Assembly (NCBI GenBank): GCA_946186185.1
Contig: CAMHMJ010000032.1
Location: 1 to 32,451 of the forward strand
Direction of reading: 5' to 3'
Origin: an uncultured Treponema sp.
GTDB taxonomy: Bacteria; Spirochaetota; Spirochaetia; Treponematales; Treponemataceae
Length of the DNA stretch: 32,451 nucleotides
This document shows positions 1 to 8,217 of the stretch, one piece after another; position 1 is the first letter of the stretch; each line of letters begins with the position of its first letter. The position numbers and the translations under genes are program-made. The notes under the pieces are model-generated. The model did no database searches. It was not told the origin of the DNA and was given only the letters and a program-made list of their open reading frames with translations.

Positions 1-844
1 TGATAATTGCCCGGGCAATTTCCGGCTTGTTCATGGTATAGATGTGGATTCCCCGCACGCCGTTGGAAATCAAATCGATAATCTGGTCGGTGGCGTAGGC
101 AATTCCCGCCTGCATCATGGCTTCCGGAGAATCCCGGAACCGGTCACAGATTGCAAGAAGCTTTCGGGGAATGTAGGCGTTAGACAGGTCCACCATGCGG
201 CTCACCTGATTTGCATTGGTTATGGGCATAATTCCCGCAAGCACCGGAACATGAATTCCCGCCGACTGAAGCCGGTACAAAAAGGAATAGAGCATGTCGT
301 TGTCAAAGAACATCTGTGTAGTCAGAAAATCCACCCCGGCATCCACCTTGTACTTAAGGGAATCGATGTCCGCCTCCCGGCTGGAGCTTTCCGGGTGACC
401 TTCGGGGTAGCAGGCACCACCAACGCACATCCCTTCGTCCTTCAAAAGCCGTACCAGATCTGAAGCGTGTTCAAAGCCCGAAGGAAAAACCGTCTCGCCC
501 GTAACCGCATCCTTAGGGAAATCTCCCCGGAGAGCCAGCACGTTCGAAATATGCTTTTCCTTCAGATTCCGGATGGTGTATTCCAGGGCTTCTTTGGTTG
601 AACGAACGCAGGTAAGATGAGCAAGAGCCGAAGTTCCCTTGTTTTCAATGGCTTCTGCAATTTCCGCTGTATAGCCCTTGGTGGTTCCGCCGGCTCCAAA
701 GGTCACGCTGATAAAATCCGGCTTTAGCTCCGTAAGGGAAACCGCCGTTTCCTTGATTGAATCAAGGACTTCCTTCTTTTTTGGCGGAAAAACCTCGAAT
801 GAAAGAGAAACCTTTCTGCTTTTCAGAATATCTGCAATTGTCAT
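1..844 (-). CDS. metF: 5,10-methylenetetrahydrofolate reductase, 3' end cut by window
   Basis: Reduces 5,10-methylene-THF to 5-methyl-THF with a flavin cofactor in the cytoplasm, supplying the methyl group used by MetE. My reading of the reverse strand gives an open frame from ATG at 844 to the window edge (about 281 residues). The family N-terminal pattern SFEVFPPK is near residue 15, FISVTFGAGG near residue 45, LALRGDFP near residue 105, and DFLTTQMFFDN near residue 175. The family is about 290 residues long, so only the last few residues are missing. It lies 30 bases after the metE stop in the same direction, so the two are probably co-transcribed as metE-metF. A purine-rich GAGGCAGG precedes the start. 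The identification is secure. Confidence 0.95.
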   Translation of the reverse strand, partial: MTIADILKSRKVSLSFEVFPPKKKEVLDSIKETAVSLTELKPDFISVTFGAGGTTKGYTAEIAEAIENKGTSALAHLTCVRSTKEALEYTIRNLKEKHISNVLALRGDFPKDAVTGETVFPSGFEHASDLVRLLKDEGMCVGGACYPEGHPESSSREADIDSLKYKVDAGVDFLTTQMFFDNDMLYSFLYRLQSAGIHVPVLAGIMPITNANQVSRMVDLSNAYIPRKLLAICDRFRDSPEAMMQAGIAYATDQIIDLISNGVRGIHIYTMNKPEIARAII

Positions 845-874
845 AATACCTGCCTCATAGTTTATATATATTTT

Positions 875-3265
875 TTACTGTCGTTCCCGGAGGATTTTGG
901 CGGCGGCTACCAGGTTCTTCAGGCTGGCTTCTGTTTCTTCGTTGCCGCGGGTTTTAAGACCGCAGTCCGGGTTTACCCAGAGCTTTTCCTTCTGAACTTT
1001 GGCAAGCATTTTTTCCAGAGCCACAACGATTTCTTCAACCGACGGTACCCGGGCAGAATGAATATCGTATACTCCCGGCCCTACTTCCGTTCTGAAGTCA
1101 ACTTTCTTCAGGGCGTCAAGGATTTTCAGGTCAGCGCGGCTGGCTTCAAAAGTGATTACATCGGCATCCATTGCGTCTATGTCCCGGATGATGTCGTTGA
1201 ACTCGCTGTAGCACATGTGGGTATGAATCTGGGTTTCCGGCTTAACCTTTGCGTGCACAAGACGGAAGGCTGGAATCGCCCAGTCAAGATACTCCGAATG
1301 CCAGTCCGAACGGCGGAGAGGAAGCTTTTCGCGAAGAGCCGCTTCGTCAATCTGAATGATTTTAATTCCGTTCTTTTCAAGGTCCAGAACCTCTTCCCGG
1401 ATGGCAAGGGCAAGCTGCTGAGCCTGTTCCTTTAAGCTGATATCTTCACGAGGGAAGGACCAGTTCAAAATTGTAACCGGACCTGTAAGCATTCCCTTTA
1501 CAATTTTGTCCGTCTGCTTCTGAGCAAAAACCGACCATTCAACCGTCATAGGCTTGCTTCGGCTTACATCCCCCCAGATTACCGGCGGCTTTACGCAGCG
1601 TGTTCCGTAGGACTGAACCCAGGCGTTCTGTGTAAAAATATAACCGTCCAGCTGACTTCCAAAGTACTCTACCATGTCATTTCGTTCAAATTCACCGTGA
1701 ACAAGCACATCCAGTCCGATTTTTTCCTGAAGCCTGATACACTCCGCGATTTTTTTCTGATTGAACTCCACATACTGCTGAAGGCTGATTGTTCCCTTCT
1801 TGAAGGCAGCGCGGTTTGCACGAACATCCTTTGTCTGAGGGAAGGAACCGATTGTAGTTGTCGGGAAAAGCGGCAGCTTAAAGTTTTCATGCTGGATTTT
1901 TTCACGGTCAGAGAAATCCGGTTTTCTTACAAAATCTGCTTCCTTCAGTTCTGAAAGGGCTTTGCGGACAGCAGGATTTTTGGAAACCCGTTCTGCAGCG
2001 AAGAGTTTTTTGTTTTCTGAAAGGAAAGAAGCGGCGGAGGATTTGCAGGAAGCGGAGTCTGAAGAAGCGGCTGCCTGAAGCCCGGATGCAGCACCGGCGA
2101 TTTCCGACAGCTCCCTGAGTTCAACCAGTTTTTCTTCTGCAAAGGCAAAATGTCCCTTAATTTCTGCCGGAAGCTTTTCTTCCGATTCAGTTGTGTAGGG
2201 CACATGAAGAAGTGAGCAGGAAGTTCCAATAACCACATTGTCAGCGCTTACAGCCTTTTTGATTTCTGAAAGAAGCTGAAGTTTCTGTTCATAGTTTGCA
2301 CGCCAGATATTCTTACCGTTTACGATTCCTGCAAAAAGCAGCGTATTCTGCGGGAAGCCCTTCTTAAGAAGTTCAAAACTTTTCTTTCCTTCAACAAAGT
2401 CCAGGCCGATTGCATCAAAGCCAAGGGAGCAGACTTCATCGTAAACATCCCGGATGTCACCAAAATAAGTCTGAAGTGCAATTTTGATTTTTGGAACAGT
2501 TTTTGCTGTTCCCTGAGAGCCGGCTTCACGCACCTTTGAAATTACAGTGTTATATATAGAAGAAAACAGCGCTTTTTCTGATTCAGAAACATCAAAAATA
2601 AGAGCTGGTTCCGCAAAGGAAATCCATTCCGCACCCTCTTCGCTGAGTTTTATTGCAAGATTTGCAAAAGCGGAAGCCGCTGCCTCTGCAAAATCTTCAG
2701 CCTTTTTTTCGCCGGTATAAGTTGCAAGGCGGAGGAAAGTATATGCGCCGATTACAGTGGGCACCGTCTGAATACCAAGGGCCTTTGCTTCCCGGTATTC
2801 TGAAATCACTTTGTTTACTTTGCCGTTATCAGCAGCTTCACCGGAAAGAGCGATTTCTGTATCATCGGAGATTTCCGGCACAATGTAATGATAGTTCGTA
2901 TTGAACCACTTTTTCATCGGCAGAGCCTTAACATCCCCCGCCTTTCCCTGGTAACCGTGGGAAGCCGCAAAATAGATTTCAAGAGGACTCAGGTTCAGCG
3001 CCTGGTAACGCTCCGGAACTGCCCCAAGAAGGAATGCCGTATCAAGAACATTGTCGTAAAATGAAAAGTCATTGGACGGAATAAAGGAGATTCCTGCTTC
3101 AGCCTGCTTTTTCCAGCCGTAAGCACGAAGTTCCTTTGCAGTTTTTTCCAGCTCATCTGCGGAAATTTCACCCTTAAAAAACTTTTCACTTGCGAATTTT
3201 AATTCACGATTTTTTCCGATTCGCGGAAAACCGATTACGGAAGTTTTTACTGTTTTACCTGCCAT
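875..3265 (-). CDS. metE: cobalamin-independent methionine synthase
   Basis: Transfers the methyl group of 5-methyl-THF-polyglutamate to homocysteine, the last step of methionine synthesis, in the cytoplasm. At 796 residues it is slightly longer than the usual 750-770; the extra length is an Ala/Ser-rich linker near residues 390-420 between the two barrels. The zinc ligands are intact: His683 and Cys685 in HTHMC, Glu707 in TFEAS, and Cys768 in NPDCG. Their spacing (22 and 61 residues) matches the E. coli ligands Cys643-Glu665-Cys726. The start has a Shine-Dalgarno AAAGGTAGGT in front. metF follows directly, and a LysR-type regulator diverges from the 146-base upstream region. I saw no SAM riboswitch or T-box fold upstream, so control is probably by a protein repressor or activator. 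Confidence 0.97.
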   Translation of the reverse strand: MAGKTVKTSVIGFPRIGKNRELKFASEKFFKGEISADELEKTAKELRAYGWKKQAEAGISFIPSNDFSFYDNVLDTAFLLGAVPERYQALNLSPLEIYFAASHGYQGKAGDVKALPMKKWFNTNYHYIVPEISDDTEIALSGEAADNGKVNKVISEYREAKALGIQTVPTVIGAYTFLRLATYTGEKKAEDFAEAAASAFANLAIKLSEEGAEWISFAEPALIFDVSESEKALFSSIYNTVISKVREAGSQGTAKTVPKIKIALQTYFGDIRDVYDEVCSLGFDAIGLDFVEGKKSFELLKKGFPQNTLLFAGIVNGKNIWRANYEQKLQLLSEIKKAVSADNVVIGTSCSLLHVPYTTESEEKLPAEIKGHFAFAEEKLVELRELSEIAGAASGLQAAASSDSASCKSSAASFLSENKKLFAAERVSKNPAVRKALSELKEADFVRKPDFSDREKIQHENFKLPLFPTTTIGSFPQTKDVRANRAAFKKGTISLQQYVEFNQKKIAECIRLQEKIGLDVLVHGEFERNDMVEYFGSQLDGYIFTQNAWVQSYGTRCVKPPVIWGDVSRSKPMTVEWSVFAQKQTDKIVKGMLTGPVTILNWSFPREDISLKEQAQQLALAIREEVLDLEKNGIKIIQIDEAALREKLPLRRSDWHSEYLDWAIPAFRLVHAKVKPETQIHTHMCYSEFNDIIRDIDAMDADVITFEASRADLKILDALKKVDFRTEVGPGVYDIHSARVPSVEEIVVALEKMLAKVQKEKLWVNPDCGLKTRGNEETEASLKNLVAAAKILRERQ

Positions 3266-3310
3266 ATGTTATTACCTACCTTTTTGCTATGCAATTCTAA
3301 TTTTTGACAC

Positions 3311-3339
3311 AGTATAGCGGGCTGCAGCATCAATGAAAA
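3311..3339 (-). promoter_or_regulatory. metE: putative metE promoter
   Basis: On the reverse strand, -10 TATACT (3311-3316) and -35 TTTTCA (3334-3339) are 17 bases apart. They lie about 45 bases upstream of the metE start. The -35 box lies inside the 20-bp palindrome at 3333-3352. Confidence 0.5.
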
Positions 3340-3352
3340 ATACTATTTTCAT
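3333..3352. promoter_or_regulatory. palindromic operator candidate between metE and the LysR gene
   Basis: ATGAAAA (3333-3339) and TTTTCAT (3346-3352) form a perfect inverted repeat around a 6-base centre. It sits in the divergent promoter region and overlaps the metE -35 box. LysR-type proteins usually bind such interrupted dyads, and the enterobacterial MetR site is also TGAA-N-TTCA with a shorter gap. Binding by the adjacent regulator is inferred. Confidence 0.5.
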
Positions 3353-3376
3353 ACGGTTTGCGATAGTTTTTTCCTA

Positions 3377-3405
3377 TGGCGAAAATTCTGCAACTCTGAT
3401 ATAAT
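3377..3405 (+). promoter_or_regulatory. promoter of the LysR gene, leaderless layout
   Basis: A perfect -10 TATAAT lies at 3400-3405, with TGGCGA 17 bases upstream as a weak -35. Only six bases separate the -10 box from the ATG at 3412, and there is no Shine-Dalgarno. Transcription would start at or next to the start codon. Confidence 0.55.
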
Positions 3406-3411
3406 CCCGGC

Positions 3412-4326
3412 ATGACCTTACAGCAGTTAAAATATGCAGTTGCAGTTGCAGATACCCGGAATATCACGGAAGCCTCACGGCGAGTCTATGTTTCACAGCC
3501 AAGCCTTACGGCCGCAATCCGGGAACTTGAAACAGAAATGGGAATCGTGATTTTTTCCCGATCAAACAAGGGTGTTACCGTTACCAACGAAGGAGACGAG
3601 TTTTTGTCCTACGCACGGCAGGTTCTGGAACAGGCGAACCTGCTGGAAGACCGTTTTAAGAAGGACGGATCGGCTGGTAGCGGAAACAAAATTTTTTCCG
3701 TAAGCTGCCAGCACTATTCCTTTGCGGTAAATGCCTTTGTTGATGTTATCCGGGAATTCGGCGGAAACGAATACAATTTTACCCTCCGGGAAACCCAGAC
3801 CCACGAAATAATTGAAGATGTGTCACACTTGAAAAGCGAAATCGGCGTACTGTATCTGTCAGGCAGAAATCAGAATGTCATTTCCAAGCTGATTAAGAAG
3901 AACAACCTGCAGTTTGAAGAGTTGTTTACCGCTCCCCTGCATGTTTTCATTTCAAAAAAGAATCCTCTGGCAGAAAAGGAAGAAATTCAGCTGAAAGACC
4001 TGGAGCCCTACCCCTACCTGACCTACGAGCAGGGAGATTTCAATTCCTTTTATTTTGCCGAAGAGCCCCTCACCGAAGTCGATTTTGACTGCCCTAAAAA
4101 CATTCAGGTGCGGGACCGTGCAACCCTCTTTAACCTGCTGATTGGTCTGGACGGCTATACAATCTGTTCCGGAATCATCAGCCACGAGCTGAACGGCCCT
4201 GAAATTATCGCCAGACCCCTTGCCTGCGACGAACACATGATGGTAGGAATCCTTACCCGAAGGGGCATGATACTTTCCCGGTATGCCGCCTCGTATATTG
4301 AGGCGTTAAAGCGGCATGTAAGATAG
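3412..4326 (+). CDS. LysR-family transcriptional regulator
   Basis: A 304-residue protein with the family's usual length and layout. A winged helix-turn-helix fills residues 1-60 (MTLQQLKYAVAVADTRN, then SQPSLTAAIRELE). A linker helix and a periplasmic-binding-like effector domain from about residue 90 follow. The effector domain resembles CysB/CysL-type sulfur regulators in general character, but I cannot name the ligand. It diverges from metE across a 146-base region holding a perfect palindrome. That is the same layout as metR-metE in E. coli, so control of metE/metF is likely. It could also control the sulfonate-type importers downstream. The start is fixed by the -10 box six bases upstream, which leaves no room for a longer protein. 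Confidence 0.9.
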   Translation: MTLQQLKYAVAVADTRNITEASRRVYVSQPSLTAAIRELETEMGIVIFSRSNKGVTVTNEGDEFLSYARQVLEQANLLEDRFKKDGSAGSGNKIFSVSCQHYSFAVNAFVDVIREFGGNEYNFTLRETQTHEIIEDVSHLKSEIGVLYLSGRNQNVISKLIKKNNLQFEELFTAPLHVFISKKNPLAEKEEIQLKDLEPYPYLTYEQGDFNSFYFAEEPLTEVDFDCPKNIQVRDRATLFNLLIGLDGYTICSGIISHELNGPEIIARPLACDEHMMVGILTRRGMILSRYAASYIEALKRHVR

Positions 4327-4409
4327 CGGTTTTAATGCCGAAGTTTTGATTTCTACAAAAAATTGCCGAGCGGCATTCGGAATAGCGGCTTTCGGCCTGA
4401 AAAATAAAA

Positions 4410-5015
4410 TTACCCGATAAACTCCCGGATTCTGTATTTTACTCCAAGCTGGCCGCACAATTTCTGACAGGCTTCCTCGTCTTCCTTTGTGATTGTGGTG
4501 GAAACCGTGGTCATGGTAACATTCGGAACATATTTTGCGGCGTTTCGTGCAAAATCAAGCATTGCGCTGTGAGATATCTCTCCAAACTTCGGGCGCACCC
4601 GTTCTTCATAAATCACCGGATCGCTTGAATTCAGGCTGATGGAAACCGCATCAATCAGGCCCTTAAAAAGTGGCGTTATATCCTTCTGATGAATCAAATT
4701 GCCAAGTCCGTTTGTGTTAATGCGAACCGGCTTATCGCTCACGGTTTTTAAAAATCTGGCAGTTTCCAGAAGAACATCAAGAGCTTCCGTTGGTTCTCCA
4801 AAACCGCAGAAAACGAACTCCGAGTAATGGCTTAAATCTTCTGAAAGCAGAGCCGCCTTAACCTCTTCAAAAGTCGGTTCGTGCTCCAGCCACAGGGACC
4901 AGTCTCCGCCAACGCCCTTTGCCTTCTGCCTTACACAGAAAGTACATGAACAGGGACAACGGTTTGTGAGATTCAAATAAAGCCCGGTATGAACCGGATA
5001 AACGATTTTCATCAT
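4410..5015 (-). CDS. radical SAM protein of the TatD-associated type
   Basis: A short (201-residue) radical-SAM enzyme. Cys20, Cys24 and Cys27 form the CxxxCxxC site for a 4Fe-4S cluster that cleaves S-adenosylmethionine. The GFGEP motif near residue 70 and RINTNG near residue 97 are the usual SAM-binding strands. Length and sequence style match the small radical-SAM family often encoded beside TatD-type nucleases; its substrate is unknown. No tatD gene is in the window, so here it is an orphan. Two adjacent ATGs (5015 and 5012) could serve as start, preceded by GGTGA. The family call is fairly sure; the function is not known. Confidence 0.8.
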   Translation of the reverse strand: MMKIVYPVHTGLYLNLTNRCPCSCTFCVRQKAKGVGGDWSLWLEHEPTFEEVKAALLSEDLSHYSEFVFCGFGEPTEALDVLLETARFLKTVSDKPVRINTNGLGNLIHQKDITPLFKGLIDAVSISLNSSDPVIYEERVRPKFGEISHSAMLDFARNAAKYVPNVTMTTVSTTITKEDEEACQKLCGQLGVKYRIREFIG

Positions 5016-5138
5016 TTTGTTTCACCAGATTTTTTTAGTTTTAACAGTTTTAATTTACGCGATTATGATTTATTTCCTTCCTTTTTGTCAATCTAATCGA
5101 ATATAAAAAAAATCTATCACTCTTATCTAAAAAAAGTA

Positions 5139-5168
5139 TTAGAAATGATTTTTGAAAAAGTGTATACC
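5139..5168 (+). promoter_or_regulatory. putative promoter of the first nitrogenase-like operon
   Basis: TTAGAA (5139-5144) and TATACC (5163-5168) are 18 bases apart. The second operon has the same pair in the same phase to its operator (TTAGTA 11622-11627, TATACC 11646-11651). The boxes are poor sigma-70 matches; the support is the parallel between the two sites. Confidence 0.4.
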
Positions 5169-5184
5169 TACTACATCGCTAGGT
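5166..5184. promoter_or_regulatory. operator 1, copy of a shared 19-bp dyad
   Basis: ACCTACT-N5-GCTAGGT, a dyad with two mismatches in the right arm. With flanks it matches operator 2 (11649-11667) over TATACCTACT on the left and TAGGTTA on the right at identical spacing. It overlaps the presumed -10 box and lies 20 bases before the ATG at 5205, which suits a repressor. The regulator is unidentified. Confidence 0.7.
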
Positions 5185-5204
5185 TATACAGGAGGCAAAA
5201 AACT

Positions 5205-6071
5205 ATGAGCAACACCTTACAAAACGAATTGCAGGATTCATTGCCCGAAGCTCTGCCGGATCCCGTAATTGAAATCAAAAATCTTTCGCTTTCCTATGAA
5301 AACGAAAATACAAGCTTTGAAGCATTGAGAGATATCAACCTTACGATTAATCGCGGAGAATTTATATGTATTGTTGGTTCTTCCGGCTGCGGAAAGAGTA
5401 CATTGCTCTCCGTTCTGGAAGGACTCAGCACTGCAACCAGCGGCAGCGTAAAAATCAATGGGAAGGAAGTACACGGTCCGGGCGTAGAACGGTCAGTTGT
5501 TTTTCAAAGCTACTCCCTCTTCCCCTGGATGACGGCTCTGGAAAATGTTGCCTTTGCGGTATACGAAACGAATAAAAAACGAGGCACCAGGGTTTCAAGG
5601 AAAAAAGCTTCCGAGATTGCCCTCACATTTTTAAAACGGGTTGAACTAAACAGTTTTGAAAACAAGCTTCCCGGGGAACTTTCCGGCGGAATGCAGCAAA
5701 GAGTTGCAATTGCAAGGGCAATGGCCTGTGACCCGGAAATCCTTTTGATGGACGAACCTTTTGGAGCGCTTGATGCAAAAATCCGGGAAAACCTTCAGGG
5801 ACTCCTTTTAAAAATGTGGCGTGAAGATGAAAAAAAGAAAACCATCGTTTTTGTAACCCACGATTTGCATGAAGCGGAACTGCTTGCGGACAGAATCGTG
5901 TTTATGGTTCCAAAACGCATTTATGCCGTGATTGAGGACACGCTGCCTCGGCCAAGAAACTACGCCTTGATTCAGGAAAGCAGGGAATACAAGGAGCTTT
6001 ATCAGAAGCTTGTTAAATACTTCTACAACGAAACAACGCAAATCGTAAATGATGAAGGAGCATACATATGA
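5205..6071 (+). CDS. ABC importer ATPase, SsuB/TauB-like
   Basis: Cytoplasmic ATPase that powers uptake through the permease encoded next. It has 288 residues from the ATG at 5205, which I chose because AGGAGG lies nine bases upstream; a longer frame from 5145 would run through the operator. Walker A (GSSGCGKST), Q-loop (VVFQSYSLFPW), signature (LSGGMQQR), Walker B (ILLMDEP) and the H-loop (FVTHD) are all present. These are typical of the nitrate/sulfonate/taurine ATPase group. A 40-residue tail follows the core. It overlaps the permease gene by four bases (ATGA), so the two are translationally coupled. It is the first gene of a six-gene operon that goes on to the nitrogenase-like subunits, which ties transport to that enzyme. 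Confidence 0.9.
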   Translation: MSNTLQNELQDSLPEALPDPVIEIKNLSLSYENENTSFEALRDINLTINRGEFICIVGSSGCGKSTLLSVLEGLSTATSGSVKINGKEVHGPGVERSVVFQSYSLFPWMTALENVAFAVYETNKKRGTRVSRKKASEIALTFLKRVELNSFENKLPGELSGGMQQRVAIARAMACDPEILLMDEPFGALDAKIRENLQGLLLKMWREDEKKKTIVFVTHDLHEAELLADRIVFMVPKRIYAVIEDTLPRPRNYALIQESREYKELYQKLVKYFYNETTQIVNDEGAYI

Positions 6072-7021
6072 TATCGAATACCAGAGCATTCTTACACAAA
6101 TACATTTTTAATCTTGCAAACCTGTTCTTTGTTCTTACACTTGTATGCTTTCTTTTTCCCAGCAGATACGCACTCACCAGAATGGAGGGATTAAAAAGCC
6201 CTGTTCCCTTTTTAGTTCTTCTCTGCTTTATAGAAATTTATTTTATCTTTCAGCTGACAAGACAGACACGGCAAAATGACAGCCGGGCCATTCATGATAT
6301 CGCAAACTTTGTCTTCATCGTTTTATTTATCTGGGAACTTTTCGTAACCAGATTGGATGTATATCCAATAATTTTTATTCCCTCTCCAGAAAACGTTTTC
6401 GCCGTTTTTATTGACGACAGAATAAAGATGCTTCTGGGACTTGTTAATTCACTTTTATTACTTGTAGTGGGAATTTCAACCTCGCTGGTCTGCGGAGTAA
6501 TTCTTGGAACCTTTGTGGGCTGGAATCCACGGCTTACAAAAGCGATTTATCCCATTGCAAAGGCCATCTCCACGGTTCCGGCTCTGGTCTACACCCCATA
6601 CGTAATCCTGATTATGCCGACCTTCAGATCTGCATCAATCTTTGTAATTTTCCTTAGCGGCTTCTGGAGTACCTTCATGGGCTCTATAAACAACACAGCC
6701 TTCGTAGAGAAAAAGGTAATCAATTCTGCAAAAGTACTGTCCCTTTCAACACCGACAATCCTTTTCAAAATTATAATTCCCTTCAATCTGCCAAGAATCA
6801 TAAACAATCTGCCCATTAAGATTTCTGCCGCAATCATGACCCTTACCGCTGCAGAAATGCTCGGTGCGGACAACGGAATCGGCTTCTATATCCGGAACGC
6901 ACTGAATTTCGGTAACTACACAAAGGCCATTGCAGGAATCTTCTTTATGGGATTTCTGGTAGCAGGACTGAACGCAGGCGTTTCAATCCTGAAAAAACGA
7001 TTCATAAAATGGAGCTATTAA
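6068..7021 (+). CDS. ABC importer permease, SsuC/TauC-like
   Basis: Inner-membrane channel subunit of 317 residues. Two hydrophobic helices and a polar stretch at the N-terminus come before the family core, so it is longer than the usual 250-270 residues. The core begins at about residue 97 (FIPSPENVF) and carries five to six membrane helices. The cytoplasmic coupling loop that contacts the ATPase lies around residues 220-240 (SAKVLSLSTPTILFKII). It starts at an ATG overlapping the ATPase stop, with GAAGGAG upstream. The permease of the second operon (11686-12699) has the same extended architecture and the shared AAEMLGA/TAEMFGA motif near the C-terminus, so the two importers are paralogues. 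Confidence 0.9.
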   Translation: MISNTRAFLHKYIFNLANLFFVLTLVCFLFPSRYALTRMEGLKSPVPFLVLLCFIEIYFIFQLTRQTRQNDSRAIHDIANFVFIVLFIWELFVTRLDVYPIIFIPSPENVFAVFIDDRIKMLLGLVNSLLLLVVGISTSLVCGVILGTFVGWNPRLTKAIYPIAKAISTVPALVYTPYVILIMPTFRSASIFVIFLSGFWSTFMGSINNTAFVEKKVINSAKVLSLSTPTILFKIIIPFNLPRIINNLPIKISAAIMTLTAAEMLGADNGIGFYIRNALNFGNYTKAIAGIFFMGFLVAGLNAGVSILKKRFIKWSY

Positions 7022-7060
7022 GCAATCAATAAACAAAATAAAAATACACAAGGAGCATGT

Positions 7061-8179
7061 ATGAAAAAAACTGGTAAAAATCTTTCGAAAATTCTGAAAA
7101 TTGCGTTCGCAGTCATTGCACTCACCGGTGCAATCACCACAACCGGATGCAAGAAAAAAAGCACGGCAAAATACACCCTGAATGTAGGACGCCGTTCCGA
7201 TTCAAACAGTATTGACCCTATTATCGATACTGCACGCCACGAAAAACTGTTTGAAAAATACGGACTGAATGCCAATTTTGTGGGACTTCCTAAAAGTTCC
7301 ATGCTTAATTCTGTTGCCGTAGGAAAAATCGATTCTTCATATCTGAGCATTCTCTACAATTTAAATCTTGGCGCCCATGGAGAAGATGTAATTTTATTTG
7401 CCGGAACCATGTCCGGTGGACAGGGCGTTCTTGCCTACAAAAAGGTTGCCGAGGAAGTCCGGGATCCAAAAAACTGGAAGGGAAAAACAATTGCAGGTCA
7501 AATCGGCGGAACCGGAGAAATGGTTATCAAGGCAGTTTTAAACCGGGATTATGGCTATGTTCTCGACAAGGATTTTAAGTACAAATCCTTTGAAACCGAC
7601 GCCGAGACCATCGCTGCCTGCTCAAAGGGGAATACGGATGTAATCATCGTTTCAAATAACTTTGTCGATTCAGCAATTCAGCAGGGCTATGTTTACCTGT
7701 ATCCCCTAACTGAACTTGAAGATGATTTTGTCTGCTGCCGTCAGATGGCAAACGGAACAAAGTTCAAAAACAACCGGGATGCCTATCTTGCCTGGCTTAA
7801 AGCCGTAATAGTAGCCTATAAAATCTACAAAACTGAACCGGAAAGAACAATCAACCTGCTTGAAACGGTTTCCGGTCAGACAAAAGAATGGCTCTACAAC
7901 TTTGTTTATAATCTTGATAAAAACCAGCGCCGTTTCTACAGCCCGGACCCAAACTACAACGGCGTAAAACTGTATTACGAAACCATGATAAATCTTGGCT
8001 ACATAGATACAAAACGGGAACTTTCGGAATTCTTTGATATTTCACTCTATGCCCAGGCTTTGCGAGAAATCATCAGGGAAAATCCTGGTGACAAGGTTTA
8101 TACAGATTTATGGAACTACTTTAAAACCCATAACAATCAGTACCCTAATTTCAGCAGGGATTATCCGGAAAGCTATTAA
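7061..8179 (+). CDS. substrate-binding lipoprotein of importer 1, NMT1/SsuA-like
   Basis: Delivers the substrate to the permease from the outer face of the inner membrane. It has 372 residues, with a basic N-terminus, a hydrophobic stretch, and a lipobox whose Cys30 is the lipid site (TTTGC). The mature part opens with a YTLNVGRRSDSNS strand and has the family's two-lobed layout. The typical SGKVD-like loop reads AVGKIDSSYL, and the lobe-2 GKTIAGQIGGTGEMV loop is at about residues 140-155. The substrate cannot be read from sequence. Genes for the D and K nitrogenase-like subunits follow 38 bases later on the same transcript, so the ligand may be the reductase's substrate. The GGAG Shine-Dalgarno fixes the start. 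Confidence 0.88.
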   Translation: MKKTGKNLSKILKIAFAVIALTGAITTTGCKKKSTAKYTLNVGRRSDSNSIDPIIDTARHEKLFEKYGLNANFVGLPKSSMLNSVAVGKIDSSYLSILYNLNLGAHGEDVILFAGTMSGGQGVLAYKKVAEEVRDPKNWKGKTIAGQIGGTGEMVIKAVLNRDYGYVLDKDFKYKSFETDAETIAACSKGNTDVIIVSNNFVDSAIQQGYVYLYPLTELEDDFVCCRQMANGTKFKNNRDAYLAWLKAVIVAYKIYKTEPERTINLLETVSGQTKEWLYNFVYNLDKNQRRFYSPDPNYNGVKLYYETMINLGYIDTKRELSEFFDISLYAQALREIIRENPGDKVYTDLWNYFKTHNNQYPNFSRDYPESY

Positions 8180-8217
8180 TTCCCGGGTAAATAAAAACTA
8201 ACATTTAGAGGAAAAAA

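Noticed and set aside
44..463. Open frame on the + strand inside metF
   Set aside because: It is antisense to the clear MetF reading frame and has no ribosome site or family pattern.
3266..3411. SAM riboswitch or T-box upstream of metE
   Set aside because: The region is only 146 bases, divergent, and shows a protein-type palindrome with no matching RNA fold that I can draw.
4334..4377. Terminator after the LysR gene (AATGCCG / CGGCATT)
   Set aside because: The arms are 30 bases apart and no T-run follows, so the case is too weak.
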